A stretch of 5,737 bases of DNA from Bacillota bacterium (GTDB lineage Bacteria; Bacillota; Dethiobacteria; DTU022), in contig JAAZIE010000410.1 in assembly GCA_012510305.1 (NCBI GenBank), forward strand, positions 1-5,737, read 5' to 3'. A program made the translations under genes and the position numbers. Positions within the stretch are counted from its first letter, which is position 1, and every line of letters begins with the position of its first letter. A model generated the notes under the pieces. It was not told where the DNA came from and did not search any database. It worked only from the letters and a program-made list of their open reading frames with translations. Shown here piece by piece: positions 1-5,737 of this stretch.

Positions 1-417
1 ATATCCGTCCACGATAAACTCCCGGGGAATTACGGTGACAATCTCTCGCTCAGGGGTAAGCGGGATCACCCGGGCTGCCTGGATCACCCTTTCCAGATCC
101 TCCGCCCGGATCTCCCGATCTTCGGCCTGCACCGCCGTTACGCCCCGGTTGTTGATCAGCTCCGTGTTCAGCCCCTGCAACCCCACGTAGGCAGAATCTA
201 TTTTAAAACCGCACATGCGCTCGGCTTCAGCGGCGGCGGCGGCGATCGCCTCCACGGTTAGCTCCAGGTCCACGATCGCTCCTTTTTTCATCCCCTCCGT
301 GGGACTTAGCCCCAGGCCGATAATACTGATGGTGCCGTCAGGGCGGGGTTCACCTACAATTACCCTTACCTGCGTTGTGCCCACATCGATGCCGACCAGA
401 TTATTTTTCCGAGACAT
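1..417 (-). CDS. ftsA: FtsA, actin-like divisome protein (3' end outside window)
   Basis: FtsA is an actin-fold ATPase that tethers FtsZ polymers to the membrane through a C-terminal amphipathic helix and recruits later division proteins. The first 139 residues are visible, from MSRKNNLVGIDVG to IPREFIVDGY, about a third of the usual length; the frame is open to the window edge. The phosphate-1 loop GIDVGTTQVRVIVGE spans residues 9-23. Subdomain 1A continues through GMKKGAIVDLE (42-52) and FKIDSAYVGLQG (71-82), with the FtsA-specific 1C subdomain starting around 84. The last visible stretch, VIPREFIVDGY, is characteristic of FtsA. MreB and DnaK are excluded by these motifs and by context. The start is the ATG at 417. 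The gene follows ftsQ after 82 nt and presumably precedes ftsZ, which lies outside the window. Confidence 0.95.
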   Translation of the reverse strand, partial: MSRKNNLVGIDVGTTQVRVIVGEPRPDGTISIIGLGLSPTEGMKKGAIVDLELTVEAIAAAAAEAERMCGFKIDSAYVGLQGLNTELINNRGVTAVQAEDREIRAEDLERVIQAARVIPLTPEREIVTVIPREFIVDGY

Positions 418-420
418 TTC

Positions 421-430
421 TCCACCCCTT
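421..430 (-). promoter_or_regulatory. Ribosome binding site of ftsA
   Basis: AAGGGGTGGA on the minus strand just before the ATG at 417. AAGGGG ends seven bases from the start, and GGTGGAG lies even closer. It is a purine-rich but imperfect match to the anti-Shine-Dalgarno, and supports the ATG at 417. Confidence 0.6.
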
Positions 431-444
431 TGCCCTTCCCAAAT

Positions 445-472
445 CAATTCCACATCGCTCAAATATTCCCTT
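445..472 (-). promoter_or_regulatory. Candidate sigma-H-type promoter in front of ftsA
   Basis: In the 82-nt ftsQ-ftsA gap the minus strand reads AAGGGAATA (472-464), a 10-nt spacer, then GTGGAATTG (453-445). These resemble the Bacillus sigma-H elements RnAGGAwWW and RnnGAATww, with one mismatch in each and a spacer one or two bases shorter than usual. Transcription would begin near 438, about 20 nt before the ftsA ATG, leaving room for its ribosome site. Bacillus subtilis ftsAZ has a sigma-H promoter in the same place. No convincing sigma-A -35/-10 pair is visible in the gap. This is a by-eye match only. Confidence 0.35.
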
Positions 473-499
473 CATCTTCATGCTGCCCGGTAAAAATTC

Positions 500-1270
500 T
501 TATTCGGCTACCAGCACCAGGCGGTCCGCCGGGCGCAAATCGAGGCAGTCACCGTTGCCCGGCAGGCGGGACGCTTCCTGGAGCAGCTGCATTTTTTGAA
601 CCATCTTCCCGCTGTCTCCGAGCAAAACCCTGCGCCGGTCCGCGGTGTAAAGGACCAGGTTCTGCGGATCTGCCAGGTTCAGCTCCGCCGCCTCCAGCGG
701 CTGCATCTGCGGCAGCGCCTCCAGAAATGCAACGAGGGCTTCGCGTTTCGCCTTGTTTAACAGCGGTTCACCCATCGCCATCTCCTCCACCGTCACGCCG
801 GTAATGACCGGCAGGTTTACCGCCGGCCGGGGCTCTTCGGCAAAAAGTGCGCCTTCCCGGTCCACCAGCCAGAAGCGCTCCCCGGCAAGCAGCGAAGCGG
901 CCGCTTCTTTCTCCCGCACCCGGATAGAGAGAGCGCCCGGCATATTTTTTTTCACCGTGACGGCGCTGATTTCAGGAAGCGCAGCCAGCCTCTCCTCGAT
1001 CTTGCGCCGACCAAGGAAAAACAGGCTTGTCCCCTTTTTCACCCCGCTGCACTCGATTATTTCCCTTTCGCCCAGGCGAACCGCCCCGGTAACATCGATC
1101 TGCTCCACCCTGCAGAAAAGTTCATGCCCCCTGTACAGAAGCCACCCCAGCCCCAAAAACAAAGCAAGCGTCAAGACCAGGGTGAGCGCTTTCTTCAGCC
1201 GCCGGCAGCGCCCGGCCGGCGATCCGGATTGCACCGGTTTAAGGCTCCTGATATTGCCTGCACCCTTCAT
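500..1270 (-). CDS. ftsQ: FtsQ/DivIB, cell-division scaffold protein
   Basis: FtsQ (DivIB in Gram-positives) is a bitopic membrane protein that, with FtsL and FtsB/DivIC, connects early and late divisome proteins and helps control septal synthesis. It has 256 residues. A basic cytoplasmic tail (about 1-27, with RCRRLKK just before the membrane) is followed by one transmembrane segment (about 28-46), a POTRA domain (about 53-121, starting VEQIDVTGAVRLGEREI and ending SIRVREKEA), and the beta domain (about 122-250), where ERFWLVDREGALF (131-143) and DLRPADRLVLV (244-254) are typical. The ATG overlaps the murA stop. An 82-nt gap separates it from ftsA; the ylxW, ylxX and sbp genes that lie between divIB and ftsA in Bacillus subtilis are absent. 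Identity rests on architecture and position because the family diverges strongly in sequence. Confidence 0.94.
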   Translation of the reverse strand: MKGAGNIRSLKPVQSGSPAGRCRRLKKALTLVLTLALFLGLGWLLYRGHELFCRVEQIDVTGAVRLGEREIIECSGVKKGTSLFFLGRRKIEERLAALPEISAVTVKKNMPGALSIRVREKEAAASLLAGERFWLVDREGALFAEEPRPAVNLPVITGVTVEEMAMGEPLLNKAKREALVAFLEALPQMQPLEAAELNLADPQNLVLYTADRRRVLLGDSGKMVQKMQLLQEASRLPGNGDCLDLRPADRLVLVAE

Positions 1271-2550
1271 CCCAAAGAGGCCTCCTCGCGAACAGCTTCC
1301 TCCCGGGAGATCCGCGCTCCCATCCCGGCCAGAGTTTCCGGAAAACGGTCATACCCCCGTTCGATATGCTTGATCTCCAGGATCTCGCTTTCCCCGGCAG
1401 CGGCCAGGGCGGCGAGAACCAGGGCGGCGCCGGCCCTCAGATCGGTAGCCCTGACCACGGCGCCGTTCAAGCCCTCCACCCCGCGGATTGCAGCCCGGTG
1501 GCCGTGCAGCTCGATTTTTGCACCCATTTTGCGCAGCTCGGGCAGATGGTGAAAACGGGTGTTGAAAACACGTTCGGTTATGGTGCTGTCGCCCTCCGCC
1601 AGGGCCAGGCAGGCCAGCAGCTGCGGCTGCAGATCGGTGGGGAAACCGGGATAAGGCCCGGTCTCGACCCCGGACAGCCCTTTCAAGCGCCCGGCGGCGC
1701 TCACTGTAACCGCGCTGCCGTTAACCGCCACGTCGGCACCGGCCCGCTTGAGAAACCCCGTGAGCACGGCGAGGTGCTCCGGGACGCTCTCCTCCACGGT
1801 AACGGTTCCCCGGGTCACCGCCGCCGCGAGCAAAAAGGTGCCGGCGACGATACGGTCGGGAAAGACGCGGTAGCTGCCGCCGCGCAGCTCCGTCCCCCCC
1901 CTGATCTTGATCATGGAGCTGCCGGCACCGCTGATCCTGGCACCGATAGTATTCAAAAAGTTCTGCAGATCGACGATCTCCGGCTCGCAGGCGGCATTTT
2001 GAATGACCGTTTCGCCGCGGGCGCAAACCGCGGCCAGCATTAAATTTTCCGTGGCGCCCACGCTGGGGTAAACCAGGGGCACCTCACTGCCCCGGAGCCG
2101 CCCCCGCGCTTCAATGTAACCGTCCCTCTCCTCGATAATCGCCCCCAGCCTCTGCAACCCCTCCAGGTGCAGGTTGATGGGGCGTTTCCCGATGGCACAG
2201 CCGCCCGGATAACAGATCCGGACCCGGCCCAACCGGCCCAGCAGCGGCCCCATGAGAAAGATGCTCGAGCGCATCTCCCGCATCAGCACATCGGGAACAT
2301 GATAGCAATCCAGTGCTCCGGTCTGCAGAAGCAGGTCTGCGCCCTCGCGGTCCACCTGCGCACCGAGGCGGGTTAAAATAGAGAGCATCGCCCGCACATC
2401 TCCCAAAAGCGGCACCTCTTTCAGGCGAATTTTCTCTTTGCTCCCGTTGAGCAGGGAGCCGGCCAGAACCGGCAGAATTGAATTTTTTGCACCGTGTACC
2501 CTGGCTGTTCCGGCGAGAGGGAGGCCCCCCTGAACCAGATATTTTGCCAC
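1267..2550 (-). CDS. murA: MurA, UDP-N-acetylglucosamine 1-carboxyvinyltransferase
   Basis: MurA transfers enolpyruvate from PEP to the 3'-OH of UDP-GlcNAc, the first committed step of peptidoglycan synthesis, in the cytoplasm. It has 427 residues, full length, with the inside-out alpha/beta barrel repeats of the EPSP synthase superfamily. Visible active-site residues: Lys22-Asn23 in GAKNS, Arg94 in MRSSIF, Cys118 in the mobile loop PGGCAIGKRPI, Arg123 in the same stretch, Asp306 in PGFPTDLQ, Arg372 in DLRAGAAL and Arg398 in IERGYDR. The loop residue is Cys, not the Asp that gives natural fosfomycin resistance, so the enzyme is predicted to be fosfomycin-sensitive. The start is GTG. The stop overlaps the ftsQ start as ATGA. 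Firmicutes often carry two murA copies; only this one, directly after murB, is visible. Confidence 0.98.
   Translation of the reverse strand: MAKYLVQGGLPLAGTARVHGAKNSILPVLAGSLLNGSKEKIRLKEVPLLGDVRAMLSILTRLGAQVDREGADLLLQTGALDCYHVPDVLMREMRSSIFLMGPLLGRLGRVRICYPGGCAIGKRPINLHLEGLQRLGAIIEERDGYIEARGRLRGSEVPLVYPSVGATENLMLAAVCARGETVIQNAACEPEIVDLQNFLNTIGARISGAGSSMIKIRGGTELRGGSYRVFPDRIVAGTFLLAAAVTRGTVTVEESVPEHLAVLTGFLKRAGADVAVNGSAVTVSAAGRLKGLSGVETGPYPGFPTDLQPQLLACLALAEGDSTITERVFNTRFHHLPELRKMGAKIELHGHRAAIRGVEGLNGAVVRATDLRAGAALVLAALAAAGESEILEIKHIERGYDRFPETLAGMGARISREEAVREEASLG
1281..1287 (-). promoter_or_regulatory. Shine-Dalgarno site of ftsQ inside the murA 3' end
   Basis: GAGGAGG on the minus strand, ten bases before the ftsQ ATG at 1270, lying within the last codons of murA. 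Together with the ATGA overlap at 1267-1270 it fixes the ftsQ start and suggests translational coupling to murA. Confidence 0.75.
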
Positions 2551-2554
2551 ACTA

Positions 2555-2564
2555 CTCCACTCCC
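2555..2564 (-). promoter_or_regulatory. Shine-Dalgarno site deciding the GTG start of murA
   Basis: GGGAGTGGAG on the minus strand lies in the 20-nt gap after the murB stop. The upstream GGGAG half is nine bases before the GTG at 2550; the second GGAG is only four bases away, so the first is the likelier ribosome site. The only nearby ATG (2566) is out of frame and meets TAG after four codons. Confidence 0.7.
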
Positions 2565-2570
2565 ATTAAT

Positions 2571-3470
2571 TTATCTCTTTTCGCCGATAATCCGGACCTC
2601 CGCCTGCAGCTCCACGGCGAATTTTTCCCGTACCAGCCGCCGCACCCTTTCGATGAGCTCCTCGATATCGCCGGCCGAGGCCCCGCCGGGATTGATGATA
2701 AAATTGGCATGCTTTTCCGATACCCTGGCCGGGCCCACGGAAAGCCCTTTGCCTCCCGCTTCTTCGATGAGCGATCCGGCGGGGCGTTCGGGGGGGTTGC
2801 GAAAGACGCTGCCGGCGCTGGGCAGGGCGGGGTGGCGGCGGCGCCTCTCGGCCAGGCAGTGCTCCACTTCCCTGTTCAACTCTTCCGAATCCCCTTTTCC
2901 CAGCTCTAGAAGAGCCTCCACGATGATCCCCTTTTCAGCCAGGTTGCTCTTCCGGTAGCCGAAAACAATATCCTCCCGGCCCAGCGTAATCGCCTTCCCG
3001 TCAAAGCGAACCAGGCGTATTTTGCTCACCAGGCGGCCGATATAGCTGCCGAAAGCGCCCGCGTTCATCACCAGCGCTCCGCCCAAAGAACCGGGGATGC
3101 CGGCGCCGAAACCAAGGCCCCCCAGCCCCTCTTTCGCCGCCTCCCTCGCCAGCATGGTCAGCGGCGTTCCCGCCCCGGCACGCAGCGAACTCCCCTCGCG
3201 ATAAATATAGTTGAAGGGGGCGCCCAGATGCACCACCAGCCCCCTGATCCCGCCGTCGCGAACCAGCAGATTGGTCCCATTGCCAAAAACAAAAAGGGGC
3301 AGCCCCGTTTTGTTGCCGTAGCGGACAATCTCCTGCAGTTCGCCCTCATCTGCGGGAAGGAGATAATAATCCGCCGGCCCTCCCACCTTCCAGGATGTAT
3401 GTAACGACATCGGCTCGCTCTCTTTGATGCCGGCTTGCAAGCGCCGGCCCAGCTCCTGCTTCGGATTCAA
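2571..3470 (-). CDS. murB: MurB, UDP-N-acetylenolpyruvoylglucosamine reductase
   Basis: MurB is a cytoplasmic FAD enzyme that reduces the enolpyruvyl group made by MurA with NADPH, giving UDP-MurNAc. It has 299 residues, the length of the short type II enzymes typical of Gram-positives. Domain order: an N-terminal FAD-binding part with HTSWKVGGPADYY (24-36), VFGNGTNLLV (61-70) and GAGIPGSLGGALVMNAGAFG (122-141); then the substrate-binding domain with GYRKS (Arg173), the proton-donor serine in GSVFRNP (Ser221), VSEKHANFIIN (250-260), and the C-terminal Glu291 in AEVRIIG. These match the family's Arg, Ser and Glu catalytic set. The start is TTG, chosen for its well-spaced GGAGGG. It sits 53 nt after murG and 20 nt before murA, its pathway partner. 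Confidence 0.98.
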   Translation of the reverse strand: MNPKQELGRRLQAGIKESEPMSLHTSWKVGGPADYYLLPADEGELQEIVRYGNKTGLPLFVFGNGTNLLVRDGGIRGLVVHLGAPFNYIYREGSSLRAGAGTPLTMLAREAAKEGLGGLGFGAGIPGSLGGALVMNAGAFGSYIGRLVSKIRLVRFDGKAITLGREDIVFGYRKSNLAEKGIIVEALLELGKGDSEELNREVEHCLAERRRRHPALPSAGSVFRNPPERPAGSLIEEAGGKGLSVGPARVSEKHANFIINPGGASAGDIEELIERVRRLVREKFAVELQAEVRIIGEKR

Positions 3471-3478
3471 CAGTTTAG

Positions 3479-3484
3479 CCCTCC
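3479..3484 (-). promoter_or_regulatory. Shine-Dalgarno site deciding the TTG start of murB
   Basis: GGAGGG on the minus strand, eight bases before the TTG at 3470. It selects this TTG over the next in-frame ATG (codon 21, at 3410), which would cut away part of the conserved N-terminal region just before HTSWKVGGPADYY. Confidence 0.8.
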
Positions 3485-3523
3485 AACAGGATAATTTATT
3501 CTATGCGTAAGCTAATGCTTATG

Positions 3524-4630
3524 TTAGCCCTCTCCCGGGCACCCCCCGGCGATCTCACAGAGGCTGCGGTAAAGACGCGCGGCGGCATCGGGAACCCCTA
3601 TTTTTTTTCCCGCCCGGCCCATCTGCTCCAGCAGCTCCGGCGCAGCCCACAGCCGGTTCAGCTCGCGCCGCAGGCGGTGATGATTGAACTCTTTTTCCTC
3701 CACCAGCAGCGCCGCCCCCGCTTTTTCCAGCAGGCGGGCATTGTAAAACTGGTGATTGTGAACCACGTTCGGCGAAGGCACCAGGATCGCCGGCAGCCCC
3801 AGGGCGGTAATTTCAGCCAAAGTGGTGGCCCCGGAGCGGGCTACAAGCAGGTCTGCCGCAGCCAGCGCCGCCGGCATCTCGTTGAGATAAGGGTACAGCC
3901 GGACCCTTTGCGGCACCCTCCCCAGCTGCTCTTTAACCTGCCGGTAGTAAATTTCTCCGGTAACATAGAGCAGCTGCACCGCCCGGGGAAGCCAGCCCGC
4001 GCCTAAATAGTGTATCATGACCTCGTTTATTTTCAATGCGCCGCGGCTGCCGCCGTAAACCAGGAGGGTGCTTAAAGAAGGATCCAGGTTCAAGCGGGCC
4101 CGGGCCGCCCGGCGATCCACCCCCACCACCTCGCTGGCGCGGGGGTTTCCCGTAAAAACGGTGCGGCTGCGGTGCGGAAAAGCGTCTCGCGATTCTTCAA
4201 AAGACAAACAAACCCGGCTCACCAGCGGCGCCAGGATGCGGTTAACCCGGCCCGGCAGCGCGTTCTGCTCGTGCAGGGCCGTGGGCAGCCGGGCGGCCAG
4301 GGCGGCCAGCATGACCGGGGCGGAGACGTAGCCGCCGGTGCCGAAGACAAGATCCGGTTTGAAGCTTTTGATGATCCGGCGGGACTTGAGAAAGCCTCGC
4401 CAGAGATCGCGGCCGAAAGGGCCCACCCCGCGCAGGGTGGGTTCAAACCCGCGCGCCGGTATCGTCTGCAGCGTGAAACCCGCCGCAGGGACGATCTTCT
4501 GCTCCAGCCCCTGCTTGCTGCCCACAAAAAGCAGCTCCGCCGGCGGATCCCCCTTTTGCAGGTGGCGGGCCAGGGCCAGGGCCGGATAAATATGACCGCC
4601 TGTCCCACCCCCGCCGATGATTATGCGCAT
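3524..4630 (-). CDS. murG: MurG, UDP-GlcNAc:lipid I N-acetylglucosaminyltransferase
   Basis: MurG transfers GlcNAc from UDP-GlcNAc to undecaprenyl-PP-MurNAc-pentapeptide (lipid I), giving lipid II at the cytoplasmic face of the membrane. It has 368 residues, usual for the family, with a GT-B two-domain fold. N-terminal acceptor domain: the glycine-rich GGGGTGGHIYPALA (residues 6-19, with conserved Thr10 and His13), GTGGYVSAP near 97-105, HEQN ending at Asn123, and GNPR at 161-164 with the sugar-nucleotide-contacting Arg164. C-terminal donor domain: GGSRGA at 193-198, then SGATTLAEITALGLPAILVP at 266-285 with the donor-binding Glu273, and NHQFYNA at 292-298. The start is an ATG with a strong Shine-Dalgarno. 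The gene lies between ftsW and murB; murC, often next in this cluster, is not here. All recognisable active-site residues are intact. Confidence 0.98.
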   Translation of the reverse strand: MRIIIGGGGTGGHIYPALALARHLQKGDPPAELLFVGSKQGLEQKIVPAAGFTLQTIPARGFEPTLRGVGPFGRDLWRGFLKSRRIIKSFKPDLVFGTGGYVSAPVMLAALAARLPTALHEQNALPGRVNRILAPLVSRVCLSFEESRDAFPHRSRTVFTGNPRASEVVGVDRRAARARLNLDPSLSTLLVYGGSRGALKINEVMIHYLGAGWLPRAVQLLYVTGEIYYRQVKEQLGRVPQRVRLYPYLNEMPAALAAADLLVARSGATTLAEITALGLPAILVPSPNVVHNHQFYNARLLEKAGAALLVEEKEFNHHRLRRELNRLWAAPELLEQMGRAGKKIGVPDAAARLYRSLCEIAGGCPGEG

Positions 4631-4639
4631 CGCCGGCCC

Positions 4640-4647
4640 CCTCCTTT
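4640..4647 (-). promoter_or_regulatory. Shine-Dalgarno site of murG
   Basis: AAAGGAGG read on the minus strand, nine bases before the ATG at 4630. It fills most of the 24-nt gap after the ftsW stop and supports this start for murG. No room is left for a separate promoter, so murG is presumably co-transcribed with ftsW. Confidence 0.85.
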
Positions 4648-4654
4648 CGCCCGG

Positions 4655-5737
4655 TTACTTGCGGCAGTGCCGGGATATATTCAGCAGAACGCCCAGGGAG
4701 ATGAGGTTCAAAAAAACCGAACTGCCTCCCGCGCTGATCAGCGGCAGGTTGATTCCGGTCACCGGCAGCGAACCGGTAACCATGCCGATATTGATCAGAA
4801 CCTGCAGCACCAGCATCGCCGTAATGCCGGCCGCCAGCAGGCTGCCGAAGGTATCGGGCGCGGTGAGCGAGATCCGCAATCCCCGCCAGGTAAGCACAAA
4901 AAAGAGCAGCAGCACCGCCGTGGTACCGACAAAACCAAGCTCTTCGCCGATGACCGCAAAGATAAAATCGTTGTGGGGGAAAGGCAGGTAGTAGAGTTTC
5001 TGCCTGCTCCGTCCCAGCCCCACTCCAAAAATATGCCCCGGCCCCAGGGCATAAAGCGATTGAATGATATGGTAACCGTCCCTGGTGGGATCGGCCCAGG
5101 GATCGAGAAAAGAAAAAAGCCGTTTCATGCGGTAGGGCTCCTTGATCGTCAGCGCCACCAGGGCCGGCAGCGAGACCAGCCCCAGGGCCAGGGCCTGCTT
5201 GAAGGGCATTCCCGCCAGCAGGACAATCACCGCCGTCCCGGCCAGCAGGATCAGGGCGCTGCCCAGGTCGGGCTGGATCACGATGATCACAAAGGCGATG
5301 CCGGCCAGCAGAAGAGGGATAAAGCTGCTGGACCAAAATTTTTCCATCCTGATGCTGCGGCTGCTTAGAAACGCCGCAGTAAAAACAACAAAGGAGAGCT
5401 TGGCAAACTCGGCCGGCTGAAAAGTGAAGAAACCGAGAGCGAGCCAGCGCTTGGCCCCCGTCCCCAGGTCGGTGCCCAGTCCGGTAAAAACCAGGGCCAG
5501 CAGGACAAAGCTGACCAGCATCAGGATCAGCGACAGGCGCCGCAGGGCCCGGTAATTTACCCGGGAGAGCAGGTACATTCCCAAAAGGCCCATCGCGACC
5601 CAGATCGCCTGGCGCTGCAAAAAATAATAGGGGTTACCCTGCTCCTCCTCGGCGATAACATAGCTGGCGCTGAAGATCATGATCAAGCCTATCCCCAGCA
5701 GTAAAAAGGTCACCAGGATCAAGGCATAATCGGGTTC
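4655..5737 (-). CDS. ftsW: Septal SEDS peptidoglycan glycosyltransferase FtsW/SpoVE (5' end outside window)
   Basis: This is a polytopic membrane glycosyltransferase of the SEDS family, which polymerises lipid II into glycan strands together with a class B penicillin-binding protein. 360 residues are visible. The frame stays open to the window edge, so a TTG at 5722 is an internal Leu and not the start; the visible N-terminus EPDYALILV resembles the start of the family and probably lacks only a few residues. Many hydrophobic segments are present. SEDS landmarks, numbered from the first visible residue: GAKRW near 94-98, FQPAEFAKL near 106-114, QPDLGSA near 155-161, DPWADP near 212-217, the catalytic-type Asp in HNDFIFAVIGEELG near 257, and the terminal TGINLPLISAGGSS near 327-340. 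The family's essential Trp (98) and Asp (257) are both kept. It is followed after 24 nt by murG. Position in the cluster argues for FtsW or the sporulation paralogue SpoVE; RodA is less likely. The two cannot be told apart here. Confidence 0.95.
   Translation of the reverse strand, partial: EPDYALILVTFLLLGIGLIMIFSASYVIAEEEQGNPYYFLQRQAIWVAMGLLGMYLLSRVNYRALRRLSLILMLVSFVLLALVFTGLGTDLGTGAKRWLALGFFTFQPAEFAKLSFVVFTAAFLSSRSIRMEKFWSSSFIPLLLAGIAFVIIVIQPDLGSALILLAGTAVIVLLAGMPFKQALALGLVSLPALVALTIKEPYRMKRLFSFLDPWADPTRDGYHIIQSLYALGPGHIFGVGLGRSRQKLYYLPFPHNDFIFAVIGEELGFVGTTAVLLLFFVLTWRGLRISLTAPDTFGSLLAAGITAMLVLQVLINIGMVTGSLPVTGINLPLISAGGSSVFLNLISLGVLLNISRHCRK

Noticed and set aside
1366..2043. A 225-codon open frame on the plus strand opposite murA
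   Set aside because: It is a shadow of murA codon bias with no recognisable domain and a Gly/Gln/Ala-rich composition.
2552..2566. Four-codon open frame ATG...TAG between murB and murA as a leader peptide
   Set aside because: It overlaps the murA ribosome site and has no ribosome site of its own visible; such short frames occur by chance.
3506..3523. Small hairpin TAAGC/GCTTA with loop ATTA just after the murG stop, considered as a terminator
   Set aside because: The stem is only five pairs before a mismatch, AT-rich, and is not followed by a T-run on the minus strand; murB follows closely in the same direction.
4443..5336. A 297-codon open frame on the minus strand across the ftsW-murG junction
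   Set aside because: It runs in another frame through both genes and is Gly/Arg/Ala-rich without motifs, whereas the ftsW and murG frames hold all the conserved residues.
4172..5368. A 398-codon open frame on the plus strand opposite murG and ftsW
   Set aside because: It is antisense to two genes with clear motifs, its product is a low-complexity Arg/Gln/Gly-rich string, and long antisense frames are expected in GC-rich genes.
5720..5722. TTG at 5722 as the start of ftsW
   Set aside because: The frame continues open to the window edge with family-like residues EPDYA, and no Shine-Dalgarno can be judged; it is an internal Leu codon.

Overview
The window is one unidirectional block, all on the minus strand, from a division and cell-wall (dcw) gene cluster of a bacterium. 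Read in the direction of transcription (high to low coordinates) the order is ftsW/spoVE (5' end off the window), murG, murB, murA, ftsQ/divIB, ftsA (3' end off the window). The sequence is GC-rich, the gaps are short (24, 53, 20, -4 and 82 nt), and Shine-Dalgarno sequences are strong. The gene order and protein types (a short type II MurB, a low-GC-Gram-positive style FtsQ/DivIB, murA inside the cluster) suggest a Gram-positive, Clostridia-like Firmicute of high GC content, for example of the Thermoanaerobacterales/Peptococcaceae kind. The taxonomic call is inference from gene order and motifs, not from a database match.

Region by region: 4655-5737 is the septal SEDS glycosyltransferase FtsW or its sporulation paralogue SpoVE; 3524-4630 is MurG, which makes lipid II; 2571-3470 is MurB and 1267-2550 is MurA, the two enzymes of the first committed branch of peptidoglycan precursor synthesis; 500-1270 is FtsQ/DivIB, a divisome scaffold protein; 1-417 is the N-terminal third of FtsA, the actin-like membrane tether of FtsZ. 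The genes cooperate as follows: MurA and MurB make UDP-MurNAc in the cytoplasm, MurG adds GlcNAc to lipid I at the inner face of the membrane, FtsW polymerises the resulting lipid II at the septum, and FtsQ and FtsA help assemble the machine there.

This is an essentially ordinary housekeeping region. I see no mobile element, CRISPR array, RNA gene or unknown protein. The points worth a second look are the absence of murC from its frequent place between murG and murB, non-ATG starts on both murB (TTG) and murA (GTG), an ATGA stop/start overlap between murA and ftsQ, and a candidate sigma-H-type promoter in the 82-nt gap in front of ftsA. No gene-free stretch exceeds 82 nt.
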